Of a stretch of DNA of 64,000 nt, positions 44,199 through 52,100 are shown piece by piece; within the stretch, counting starts at the first letter, position 1; each line of letters begins with the position of its first letter. The stretch comes from Nocardia asteroides. Its GTDB lineage: Bacteria; Actinomycetota; Actinomycetes; Mycobacteriales; Mycobacteriaceae. The DNA lies in NCBI RefSeq assembly GCF_021183625.1, contig NZ_CP089214.1:6076001-6140000 (forward strand), in the 5' to 3' direction. The notes beneath the pieces were generated by a model. The model saw only the letters and a list, made by a program, of their open reading frames with translations. It had not been told where the DNA came from and searched no databases. A program made the translations under genes and the position numbers.

Positions 44199-45402
44199 TC
44201 CGGCGGAACAGCCCGTCCCAGCGCAGGTCGAGCCGCGCCCGCGCCGCCGCCGGCGGCAGCACCCCGAGCCCGCCGCGCTCGTCCTCGGTGAGCAGCTCCA
44301 GCTCGCGCAGCCTGCGCAGCCCGTCCCGGATCCGGAAGTCGAACCGCGCGCCCCACTGCTCGCGGAACCACTCCTCGACCCGCGCGTCCAGCTCCGCCCC
44401 GGAGAGCGGGGCGTCCGCCGTGAGCAGGAAGTAGTAGGCCAGCACCGCCTCCTTCACCTCGGACTCCTCCGCCGCCCCGAGCAGGTGGTGGAAGACCCCC
44501 TGGTCGTTGTCCAGGTTCCGGAAGTAGAGGTGCTCGGAGAGCGTCTTCATGAGCTGCAGCTTGCGGTTCTTGAACTTCGAGAACTGCCGCACCAGATACC
44601 CGCCGAACGCCGCGAGCCCCGCGCCCAGCGTGATCAGCGCGGCCTGATCCAGCCGCACCGGCTCCTCGCGCAGCCCCGCCCAGAACAGCAGGAGCAGCGC
44701 CACCGGCCCCAGCGAGGCGATCAGCTTGGTCGCGACGACGACGATCCCGGACACCGCCGCGGGCACCCCGATGAGCAGCTTGTCCAGCGGCCGCATCCGC
44801 ACCCGCACCGTCGGGTAGAGCATCTCCAGATCGTTCTTCGGCACATTCTGGAAGAGCTTCAGCAGCACCCCGCCGTTCGGCCGACCCGCCCGCTCGGTGA
44901 ACGCGATATAGACGAGAACCTTGGCGTAGCTGGTGAATTCGAGGTCGCGGCGGCGCAGCCCGAACAGCCACGGCACCCGCTCGGTTCGCTGCGACACCCC
45001 GCGCCGGAAGAACAGCGCCGTCTCGAACTCGCCCTCGTCCACCTCCAGCCGCACCTTCACCAGCGCGTGCTCGGTGAACGCCTGCCGCATCTCCGCGGCC
45101 GGGATCCGGGTGTAGTCGGCCGCCTCCGCCAGCGCGACCAGCTCGCGCTCCACCGTCACCCGCGCCGCGGCCCGCTCCGCCGACGTCGCTGGCCTGAGCA
45201 CCCGCTCGTCCTCGGACGGGTCGACCACCTGGTAGGCGTCGAGCGCGGCCTCGCCGCGGTCGTGGAACTCGTGGTGCACCAGCGCGGCGAGCAGCCGGGC
45301 GAGGTCGGTGAACGGCCCGCGCTCGGCGTCGGGCAGCTCCGCGGCGCACAGCGCGATCACGGTGTTCTTACGGAAGGGAAGGAAGTGTTCGGCGAGCTCC
45401 AC
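44164..45402 (-). CDS. DUF3754 (TMEM143-like) membrane protein
   Basis: A 412-residue protein with an alpha-rich N-terminal half, the block FTSYAKVLVYIAFTERAG, KLFQNVPKNDLEMLYPTVRV, two transmembrane helices (about 212-235 and 250-270), and a C-terminal block (FSKFKNRKLQLMKTLSEHLY, FRNLDNDQGVFHHLLGAAEE) typical of DUF3754. The family includes the human mitochondrial protein TMEM143; function is not established. It overlaps the nitronate monooxygenase gene by 35 nt, tail to tail, and lies 10 nt upstream of nothing coding on its own strand apart from the monooxygenase gene at 45.4 kb. Confidence 0.8.
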   Translation of the reverse strand: MELAEHFLPFRKNTVIALCAAELPDAERGPFTDLARLLAALVHHEFHDRGEAALDAYQVVDPSEDERVLRPATSAERAAARVTVERELVALAEAADYTRIPAAEMRQAFTEHALVKVRLEVDEGEFETALFFRRGVSQRTERVPWLFGLRRRDLEFTSYAKVLVYIAFTERAGRPNGGVLLKLFQNVPKNDLEMLYPTVRVRMRPLDKLLIGVPAAVSGIVVVATKLIASLGPVALLLLFWAGLREEPVRLDQAALITLGAGLAAFGGYLVRQFSKFKNRKLQLMKTLSEHLYFRNLDNDQGVFHHLLGAAEESEVKEAVLAYYFLLTADAPLSGAELDARVEEWFREQWGARFDFRIRDGLRRLRELELLTEDERGGLGVLPPAAARARLDLRWDGLFRRTIPASPPVARQ

Positions 45403-45412
45403 GGCGGAAAGC

Positions 45413-46528
45413 CTAGGGGTGCGCGGCGAACCGCTCCACCAGGCGGGTGACCGGATCCGGGCCGAAGAGCTCCGCCAGCCCGGCCGCCGATTCCCCGGCC
45501 GCCGCCGCGCCGCGCGGGAAGAGCCCCGCCTCGTACTCCGCCAGCGCGAGCTCGGTGGCGCCCGGGTGCGCGGCCAGCGCGCGGCCGAGTTCGGCGCCGT
45601 CCAGCAGGGCCAGGTTGGCGCCCTCGCCCGCGAACGGCGACATGAGGTGCGCGGCGTCGCCGAGCAGCGTCACCCCCGGCACCCGCGCCCAGCGGTGGCC
45701 CACCGGGAGCGCGCTGATCCGGCGCGGCACGAGCGCGCCGTCGGCCTCGGTGATCAGCGCGTGGAAGCACGCCGCCCAGCCGGGGAACTGCTCGAGCAGC
45801 GCCGTTTTCGCGGCCGTGGTATCGGCGAAGTCGATGCCGTCCAGCCAGTCTTCGGCGGCTCGGACCGCCGCGTAGACGTGCAGGCTGCCATCGGTCTCGC
45901 GGTGCGCGAGAAAGCCCTGGTCACCGCCGAGCGCGAGGAAGAATCCGCCGCCGACGAGTTCGGCGCTCGCCGGGTGCGCGGTGTCGGCGTCACGCAGGTC
46001 GAGTTCGACGAAGGAGACCCCGGTGTAGGCCGGGGTCGCGGGGGAGACCAGCGGCCGGATCACCGACCAGGCGCCGTCCGCGCCGACCAGCAGTTCCGTG
46101 GTGACGGTCGTGCCGTCCGCCAGGCGCAGCTCGTGGCTGCCGCCGCCGAGCGCCAGCGCCCCGGTGACCTTCGCGCCCCAGCGCACGGTACCCGCGGGCA
46201 GCGCGGCGAGCAGCAGGTCGCGCAGCTGCCCACGATCCACCTCCGGCCGCCCGCCGTCGGTGTCCGGCTCCGCCAGCGCGACCCGCCCGTCCCGGTCCAG
46301 CACGCGCATGGCCTGCCCGCCGGGGTGCACGATGGCGCGGAACTCCGCCTCCAGCCCCGCCGCCCGCAGCGCCGCCTGCCCGGACTCCTCGTGCAGGTCG
46401 AGCATGCCGCCCTGCCCCCGCGCCGCCGGCTCCGCCTCGCCCTCGAGGACAACCGCCGGAATGCCGGCGGAATGCAGGACCCGGGCCAGCAGGAGCCCGC
46501 CGAGCCCCGCACCAACGATGACCACCAT
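45413..46528 (-). CDS. FAD-dependent monooxygenase, TetX-like
   Basis: A 371-residue class A flavin monooxygenase. VVIVGAGLGGLLLARVL (2-18) is the FAD motif, LLVGADGAWSVIRPLV is the DG motif, and LLGDAAHLMSPFAGEGANLA the second FAD motif. RGQGGMLDLHEESGQAALRA and the AHLMSPFAG form resemble the tetracycline-modifying TetX family more than the phenol hydroxylases. It hydroxylates an aromatic or polyketide substrate. ATG 46528 has GAGGAG upstream. A divergent TetR gene and an operator-like region lie directly upstream, so it is probably substrate-induced. Confidence 0.82.
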   Translation of the reverse strand: MVVIVGAGLGGLLLARVLHSAGIPAVVLEGEAEPAARGQGGMLDLHEESGQAALRAAGLEAEFRAIVHPGGQAMRVLDRDGRVALAEPDTDGGRPEVDRGQLRDLLLAALPAGTVRWGAKVTGALALGGGSHELRLADGTTVTTELLVGADGAWSVIRPLVSPATPAYTGVSFVELDLRDADTAHPASAELVGGGFFLALGGDQGFLAHRETDGSLHVYAAVRAAEDWLDGIDFADTTAAKTALLEQFPGWAACFHALITEADGALVPRRISALPVGHRWARVPGVTLLGDAAHLMSPFAGEGANLALLDGAELGRALAAHPGATELALAEYEAGLFPRGAAAAGESAAGLAELFGPDPVTRLVERFAAHP

Positions 46529-46547
46529 GACAACTCCTCAGAACGTG

Positions 46548-46584
46548 TAGTGACTATGAATCTATAGTGACTCTACTTTCATAG
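46548..46584. promoter_or_regulatory. TetR operator candidate between monooxygenase and TetR
   Basis: Inverted arms CTATGAA (46554-46560) and TTCATAG (46578-46584) with a 17-bp spacer, and a direct repeat TAGTGACT at 46548-46555 and 46565-46572, 17 bp apart. This AT-rich 37-bp block covers both divergent promoters. Confidence 0.65.
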
Positions 46585-46615
46585 CCGATGCAACCCCGGC
46601 CCTAGAATGCGAGGC

Positions 46616-47212
46616 ATGACACACGCCGGGCGCCGGGAGCGCAAGAAGGCCGCGACCCGGCAGGCGCTGGCCGATGCCGCGCTGCGGTTGTTCCTGGAGC
46701 ACGGCTACGACGGCGTGACCGTCACCCGGATCGCCGACGCGGCCGACGTCTCGCTCGCGACGCTCTTCAAGCACGTGCCGGACGGCAAGCAGGCGGTGAT
46801 CTTCGATGACGGCGCCGAGCGCCGCGATGGCATCCTCGCCGCGCTCCGCGACCGCCCGGCCGGGCAGCCGCCGCTGCGCGCGCTGCTCGCCTTCTTCGCG
46901 CACCGCGGCCCGTTCGCCGCCGACATTCCGGCCGCCGTTCGCCGCCGCCGCGACCTGATCCTGGCCACCCCCGAGCTCGCCCGCTACCAGCGGACGCTCT
47001 GGCTGCGCGCCGAGATTCCGCTGGCCGAGGCGCTCGCCGCCGAGTCGGGCCGCGCCGAACCGGCCGCCGCGGACCGCGCCCTGGCCCGCTACCTCCTCGA
47101 GGCGCCGGAACTGGCCGCCGCCGAGCGGAATCCGCGCGCGGCGCTGCGCGAGATCTTCGAGCACCTCGAGTCCGGTTGGGCCACCGGAGAGGATTCCGCC
47201 ACATCCCGGTAA
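46616..47212 (+). CDS. TetR-family repressor
   Basis: A 198-residue regulator. Residues about 8-55 are the helix-turn-helix: KKAATRQALADAALRLFLEH, then VTRIADAADVSLATLFKHVP. The rest is the alpha-helical ligand and dimer domain. ATG 46616 is preferred over 46607 because it fits the family length. It is divergent from the TetX-like monooxygenase with an operator-like block between, so it probably represses that gene and itself until a substrate binds. Confidence 0.85.
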   Translation: MTHAGRRERKKAATRQALADAALRLFLEHGYDGVTVTRIADAADVSLATLFKHVPDGKQAVIFDDGAERRDGILAALRDRPAGQPPLRALLAFFAHRGPFAADIPAAVRRRRDLILATPELARYQRTLWLRAEIPLAEALAAESGRAEPAAADRALARYLLEAPELAAAERNPRAALREIFEHLESGWATGEDSATSR

Positions 47213-47289
47213 CCGGGGCCCGATCCGGACACAGACCCGTAACCGCGCGCCGTTGTCGAGGAAACATCAGGTCGCGAACGTATACAGCC

Positions 47290-48585
47290 ATGAGTACAGA
47301 GCTGAATACGGCGCCACCGGATACGGCGTCGGTACTGAGCGACGAGTACGAGAGCGTCCCGGTGCCCGCCGCCGCGCGCCGCGGCCTGGCATCGGTGTCG
47401 GCCGTCTGGCTCGGCTTCCCGATGATCCTCACCTGCGCCGTCTTCGGCGGGCTCATCGTGTACTCGCTCGGCTTCTGGCGCGGAATGCTCGCCATACTGC
47501 TCGGCAACCTCGTGCTCATGGGCTACGTCGGCGCGCTCAGCTATCTGGCAGGGAAAACCGGGAAGAGCTTCGCGCTCATCGCCGTGGACACGTTCGGCCG
47601 CCGCGGCTATCGGCTGGTCTCCGGCTTCCTGGCCACGGTCGTCATCGGCTGGTTCGCCTTCCAGACCGGGCTCACCGGCTCCATCCTCGCCACCAGCCTC
47701 GGCTGGGACGAGCGGTTGACCTCGCTCGGTGCGGGCATCGGCTACGTCCTGGTCACCCTGCTCGGCATCCGCGCGCTCTCCGCCATCGGCGTCATCGCCG
47801 CGCCGCTTTACCTGGCGCTCGGGATCACCGCCGTGGTGCTCGCGCTCGGCGACTCGAGCTGGAGTTCGGCGCTCGGGTACGCCGGGGCGGGCTCCGCGCT
47901 GAGCCTCGGCGCCGCCGTCACCCTGGTGATCGCCTGCTTCATCGACTCCGGCACCATGACCGCCGACTTCACCCGGTGGTCGAGGAACGGCCGCGAAGGG
48001 TTCCTCGCCGCCTTCTCCGCGTTCCCCGTCGGCAACACCATCGCCCTGGTGATCGGCGGGCTCATCGTCGCGCTCGGCGCCGCCGCGAACCCCGCCGCCG
48101 ACGGCGGCAACTTCCTGTCGATCCTCATCGACCAGGGCGGCTGGCTCGTCCCGGTGGCCGTGATCTTCGTCTTCGTGAACCTCGGCTCCGTCTGCGCGCA
48201 CTGCCTGTACAACGGCGCCGTCGGGTGGAGTCAGCTCACCGGGCAGCGCATGCGGGCGCTGAGCGTCGTGCTCGGCGCGATCGGCGTGTTGCTCGCGGTC
48301 GCCGGCGTGTGGTCGCACTTCGAGACCTGGCTGAACCTGCTCGGCGTCATCGTCCCGCCCATTGGCATCGTGCTGATCCTCGACCAGCTGGTCCTTCGCC
48401 GTCGCGTCGATCGCGAGACAGCCTGGCGCTGGGAAGCCTTCGCCGCCTGGGCCGTCGGCGCCGGCGCCGCGCTCGCCGCCCACGAATGGGCGCCCGGGCT
48501 CTCCGATGCCGTCGTCGGCATGATCGTCGGCACCGCCGTCTTCTCCGCCCTGTCCCTGCGCAATCGAGAGGCTGTCACCGCATGA
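47290..48585 (+). CDS. NCS1-family nucleobase permease, CodB-like
   Basis: A 431-residue protein with about twelve transmembrane helices. SAVWLGFPMILTCAVFGGLI, GWFAFQTGLTGSILATSLGW and CFIDSGTMTADFTRWSRNGR match CodB/PucI-type NCS1 transporters of cytosine, allantoin or similar small N-heterocycles. It is coupled (ATGA) to a cysteine hydrolase of the biuret/ureidoacrylate type, suggesting import and hydrolysis of a urea-like nitrogen source. ATG 47290 is chosen. The exact substrate is not predictable by eye. Confidence 0.82.
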   Translation: MSTELNTAPPDTASVLSDEYESVPVPAAARRGLASVSAVWLGFPMILTCAVFGGLIVYSLGFWRGMLAILLGNLVLMGYVGALSYLAGKTGKSFALIAVDTFGRRGYRLVSGFLATVVIGWFAFQTGLTGSILATSLGWDERLTSLGAGIGYVLVTLLGIRALSAIGVIAAPLYLALGITAVVLALGDSSWSSALGYAGAGSALSLGAAVTLVIACFIDSGTMTADFTRWSRNGREGFLAAFSAFPVGNTIALVIGGLIVALGAAANPAADGGNFLSILIDQGGWLVPVAVIFVFVNLGSVCAHCLYNGAVGWSQLTGQRMRALSVVLGAIGVLLAVAGVWSHFETWLNLLGVIVPPIGIVLILDQLVLRRRVDRETAWRWEAFAAWAVGAGAALAAHEWAPGLSDAVVGMIVGTAVFSALSLRNREAVTA

Positions 48586-49265
48586 CCAAGCAAGTGGACG
48601 CCCGCCCCTACACCTGGCCCTACGACGGGCCGATCGACCCGGCCGTCACCGCCGTGATCTGCATCGACTGGCAGGTCGACTTCTGCGGGCCGGGCGGGTA
48701 CGTCGATGCCATGGGCTACGACCTCGCCCTCACCCGCGCCGGTCTCGCCCCCACCGCGCGGCTGCTGTCCGCCGCCCGCGCCGCCGGCCTGACCGTCATC
48801 CATACCCGTGAGGGGCACCGGCCCGATCTCGCCGATCTGCCCGCGAACAAGCGGTGGCGTTCCGCGCAGATCGGGGCGGAGATCGGGAGCGCGGGCCCGC
48901 AGGGGCGGATCCTGGTGCAGGGGGAGCCGGGGTGGGAGATCGTGCCCGAGGTCGCCCCGCTGCCGGGCGAGCCGATCATCGACAAGCCCGGCAAGGGCGC
49001 CTTCTACGCCACCGATCTGGATCTGGTGCTGCGCACCAGGGGAATTCGCAATATCGTGCTCACCGGGATCACCACCGATGTCTGCGTCCACACGACCATG
49101 CGCGAGGCCAACGACCGCGGCTACGAGTGCCTGATCCTCTCCGACTGCACCGGCGCCACCGATCCCGGCAACCACGAGGCCGCCCTGCACATGGTGACCA
49201 TGCAGGGCGGAGTATTCGGCGCGGTGTCGGACTCCGCGGCGCTGATCGCGGCGCTGGAGGCGTGA
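48582..49265 (+). CDS. Cysteine hydrolase, biuret hydrolase/RutB-like
   Basis: A 227-residue isochorismatase-fold amidohydrolase. The catalytic triad is visible: D29 in CIDWQVDF, K138 in KPGKGAFYATDLD, and Cys168 in GITTDVCVHTTMREA. HTREGHRPDL and ILVQGEPGWEIVPE with CTGATDPGNHEAAL are typical of biuret hydrolase (BiuH) and ureidoacrylate amidohydrolase (RutB). It should cleave a carbamoylated or ureido substrate. The start overlaps the permease stop by 4 nt. Biuret, ureidoacrylate and related ureides are all possible substrates. Confidence 0.84.
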   Translation: MTKQVDARPYTWPYDGPIDPAVTAVICIDWQVDFCGPGGYVDAMGYDLALTRAGLAPTARLLSAARAAGLTVIHTREGHRPDLADLPANKRWRSAQIGAEIGSAGPQGRILVQGEPGWEIVPEVAPLPGEPIIDKPGKGAFYATDLDLVLRTRGIRNIVLTGITTDVCVHTTMREANDRGYECLILSDCTGATDPGNHEAALHMVTMQGGVFGAVSDSAALIAALEA

Positions 49266-49274
49266 TCGACGAGC

Positions 49275-50096
49275 TCAGCCGCCGCCGAGAATCACCGCCC
49301 GGCCGTTGCTCGCCTGGACCGGGCGATTGGTGTGCGGGAATCGCGTCAGATAGCGCTCCACCTCGTCCCGGCCGACCGGGACCGGGTGCCGAAGCACCGT
49401 CCAGGCGACCCCCTCGGTGCACGGCGGCGTGGTGAGCGAGCCGGTGTAGCGGAACTGGGCGAGGTCGGCGGGTAGCACCTCGCGCAGGTCGAGCGGTCCC
49501 GCGGTGCGCACCCCGCCCGCCGGCGGCAACTCCCCGAGCACCGGACCGAAGGCCGATCGCTGCTCACCCGCCTCCAGGAGCACGCCGAGCACAGCGACGG
49601 CCCCGTCCTCGGCGACGTGCACCAGATGCAACTCCATCGCGGCGCCCACGCCCTCGACGGTGTGCTCGCTCGGAGCGTGGAAGTGGAACTGGGCCAGCGT
49701 GAACCGCCGCCCGTCCACGACGACGTACTGCCCGGCGTCCGGCGGTACGTTCGCCTGGATGGTGTGCCCGTTGTCGACCACCGGCAGCGCTCGCACCGGC
49801 CCGTACCCGATGTCGATGTGGTCGGCGGGCGCCACCCGCGTCGGATGGCCGAGGTCGATCGGCGACTGTCCGCCCCCCGTTCCGCAGACGCCGTAGCGGC
49901 CGTCGAGTTCCGCCCAGTGTCCGGGGCCCTCCGCATCGTAATCCCAGTGCGGGGGAGGGGATTCCCCGTGCTCGGGCCGCGCGCTCGTCGCGCCGCAACC
50001 CGGAAGGATCAGCAGGGTGGCGGCAGCGGCGAGCGCCCGGCGGCGGGTGATCGCGGGGCGGGGAACGGCGGCGGAATCGTCGAACCGTCGTGACAT
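49275..50096 (-). CDS. Alpha-class carbonic anhydrase, exported lipoprotein
   Basis: A 273-residue protein. The signal region ITRRRALAAAATLLILPGCG combines a twin-arginine pattern with a lipobox (LPGC), so it is probably exported and anchored. The catalytic domain has GGGQSPIDL, the zinc ligands in QFHFHAPSEHTV and ELHLVHV, and SLTTPPCTEGVAWTVL near the C-terminus. It interconverts CO2 and bicarbonate outside the membrane. Alpha-class enzymes are less common in actinobacteria than the beta class. It is convergent with the biuret-hydrolase-like gene, 9 nt apart. Confidence 0.88.
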   Translation of the reverse strand: MSRRFDDSAAVPRPAITRRRALAAAATLLILPGCGATSARPEHGESPPPHWDYDAEGPGHWAELDGRYGVCGTGGGQSPIDLGHPTRVAPADHIDIGYGPVRALPVVDNGHTIQANVPPDAGQYVVVDGRRFTLAQFHFHAPSEHTVEGVGAAMELHLVHVAEDGAVAVLGVLLEAGEQRSAFGPVLGELPPAGGVRTAGPLDLREVLPADLAQFRYTGSLTTPPCTEGVAWTVLRHPVPVGRDEVERYLTRFPHTNRPVQASNGRAVILGGG

Positions 50097-50407
50097 CGGG
50101 GGCTCCTCACGAGACGACCTTCGCCGCCCCGAGCACCCGGACGGCGCTTCGCGGCGGGGCTCGCGGTGCTGCTCCGTGCGCGTGAACCGTTCTGCGGAGC
50201 AGTGTGATTCGCGATTCCGCCGAAGTCAGGGTAGCCCGGCCCCGGCCGTCTCCGACAGTAGGTAGTAGAGCGACCTGTGTCACTGATCCGGTGCCGGTGA
50301 CCCGGGATTCGGTGACCGAGACGGCGCCTTCCGCCGGTGCGGCCGACAGCCGGACGACCCTTCCGTCCGGGGTTCGCCCACGAAACGGAGCCGAATGTCG
50401 GGGTGCG
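50097..50407. other. 311-nt intergenic region
   Basis: It lies between the stop of the unknown membrane protein and the start of the carbonic anhydrase, both minus strand, so it should contain the carbonic anhydrase promoter. It is GC-rich with many short degenerate repeats. A GGGTA on the plus strand near 50228 has no -35 partner and no gene downstream. I see no convincing gene or promoter. Confidence 0.4.
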
Positions 50408-51427
50408 TCAGTCCGAGTGGTCGAATCGCTGGCGTTGCCGGGCCCCGTAGGTCGCCGCCTTGACAGCCTCGTCGTCTTCCATGCCCGACCCGAGCGCACC
50501 GCCGAGGGTGGCGACGGCGGCGACCAGCCAGGCCATCAGCAACAGGGTCACCAGGCCCACGGGTCGTCCGGTGTTCTCGGTGACCATCTGCGGCGGAATC
50601 GTCCACCAGGCGGTCAGCAGCAGCAGGACGAACAGCGCGGCGTGGAAGACGACGACGCCGATCGTCAGGGAAATGACCGTCGAGGCGTTGTAGAGCACCG
50701 CGCGTTCCCGTTCGGTGCCCGAACGCGGGCGTTCCCACAGGCGGTGTTCGACGATGAGCCAGGCGATCATCGCCGCGGTGGCCAGGACGGTGACCGCGCT
50801 CAGTCGCCACGGCCCCATCGTGGCGGAGAGTTGCCACATCGTCGGGTAGGCCAGGCTCACGGCTCCGGTGGCGAAGGCCGCCATCATCACCTTCGACATG
50901 CCGGTCACCAGCCGCCACGGCCGGTTGGCGTAGACCATGCCCGCGAGCAGCCGTAGCCGGGACAGGGCCGAGGGTGCGAGGTAGTGGACGACGTCGTCGT
51001 CCTGGACGCGCCGCAGTGGCTTTGCCGGAGTCTGCTGTTTCCCAGGGCGGTTCGTCACCTCGGCCAGGACGGTGTGCGCCACGTCCCGCACCCGGCGCTG
51101 GATGAACGCGCCGCCCATGCCGGGAAGGGAGATCACCGCGAAGCGGTCCGGCACGCTGATGTCGGCCAGGACCGGTGTCGTTCCCTGGCGCCGGGGCAGA
51201 TCGGTGAGGTAGATGACGACGTCCTCGGTCTCGCCACCCGGGTCGATGGTGTCGACGACCTCCGCGAACTCGGTGTGCTCGTCGATCGGGTACGCCTGGC
51301 ACCGCACCGATACGTCCCAGTTGTCGGAGGCGGGGGTGTCCGAGAGCGAATCGGACAGATGTCCGGCGATCACCTCCGGGGCACCAGGATCGGCGACCAA
51401 CAGAATTGTCGACTTTTGCCCAGCCAT
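50408..51427 (-). CDS. Unknown membrane protein with cytoplasmic N-terminal domain
   Basis: A 339-residue protein. Residues 1 to about 165 form a soluble alpha/beta domain (STILLVADPGAPEVIAGHLS, DVVIYLTDLPRRQG, FAVISLPGMGGAFIQRRVRD). Four transmembrane helices follow (about 180-200, 210-230, 250-270 and 290-315), then a charged tail. The N-terminus has the beginning of a nucleotide-binding or sensor-like fold without a recognisable motif. No family recognised. Its promoter is SigF-like and only 10 nt before ATG 51427, suggesting a stress membrane protein. Confidence 0.7.
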   Translation of the reverse strand: MAGQKSTILLVADPGAPEVIAGHLSDSLSDTPASDNWDVSVRCQAYPIDEHTEFAEVVDTIDPGGETEDVVIYLTDLPRRQGTTPVLADISVPDRFAVISLPGMGGAFIQRRVRDVAHTVLAEVTNRPGKQQTPAKPLRRVQDDDVVHYLAPSALSRLRLLAGMVYANRPWRLVTGMSKVMMAAFATGAVSLAYPTMWQLSATMGPWRLSAVTVLATAAMIAWLIVEHRLWERPRSGTERERAVLYNASTVISLTIGVVVFHAALFVLLLLTAWWTIPPQMVTENTGRPVGLVTLLLMAWLVAAVATLGGALGSGMEDDEAVKAATYGARQRQRFDHSD

Positions 51428-51437
51428 GGTGGGCTCC

Positions 51438-51462
51438 TACCCGCGCCCCGGGCCGCCAAACG
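51438..51462 (-). promoter_or_regulatory. SigF-like promoter of the unknown membrane protein
   Basis: On the minus strand: CGTTT (51462-51458), 15-bp spacer, GGGTA (51442-51438), 10 nt to ATG 51427. Confidence 0.65.
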
Positions 51463-51518
51463 GCCTCCGGTTCACGCCTGCACCGCGGAGAAGGCCGGGC
51501 GCCGAAGCGCTCCGCGCG

Positions 51519-51938
51519 CTATCGCTCGGAGTGCTCCGGGCGGTCGAGCAGCGCGGCTCGGCGGGTGAGGTCGGCGATCCGCTCGTCCGCCTGGCGTTTC
51601 TCCGCTTCGGCGGCAACCCTGGCCGCCTCGATCTCCGGGAGGACAACGCGGACGTAGTCGTCGTTCGTCGCCTCGATGGCCAGGTCGATCGAGGCCACGA
51701 TCGTCTCCAGGGCGTGCTCCGGGACGCGGGCGTAGATGCTGTACCGCCCGCCACCGGAGGTGTCGATACCGACGCCGCTCGCCTCGTCCTGCTGCGTCCG
51801 CAGGTGGCCGGTGAAGCGGTTCTTCCACTCACCTGTCCGATCGGTTCCCGCGACCTTCACCCGGACCAGGATCTGATCGCCCGGCTCAGCTTTCACGTCC
51901 ACGGCCCCGGCACGTTCGAACCTCTGCCATTCAGCCAT
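51519..51938 (-). CDS. Hypothetical protein with C-terminal coiled coil
   Basis: A 139-residue protein from ATG 51938, which follows AGGAG by 11 nt. The N-terminal two thirds (AEWQRFERAGAVDVKAEPGD, VKVAGTDRTGEWKNRFTGHL) may be a small beta-rich domain; residues about 105-139 are charged and helical (AARVAAEAEKRQADERIADL) and could form a coiled coil. No family recognised. It lies between the unknown membrane protein and the lipase gene in the same direction. Confidence 0.55.
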   Translation of the reverse strand: MAEWQRFERAGAVDVKAEPGDQILVRVKVAGTDRTGEWKNRFTGHLRTQQDEASGVGIDTSGGGRYSIYARVPEHALETIVASIDLAIEATNDDYVRVVLPEIEAARVAAEAEKRQADERIADLTRRAALLDRPEHSER

Positions 51939-52100
51939 TGTCAACTCGCTCCTGTGCTGGCCGGCTCGGAATGGGTGGCGGTTCTCGTCTGCCACCCGAG
52001 CGCGGCGGTCGCTGTCACAGCCCTGAGCGGGCCGGATCGTCGAATCCGGCGACGACGGGTTGCCACCGGATGGTTCCGAGCCTACGCCGTGCGCCCGATA

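Noticed and set aside
50107..50499. A 130-codon minus-strand frame between the carbonic anhydrase and the unknown membrane protein
   Set aside because: It overlaps the 3' end of the membrane protein gene, has no RBS and no recognisable fold.
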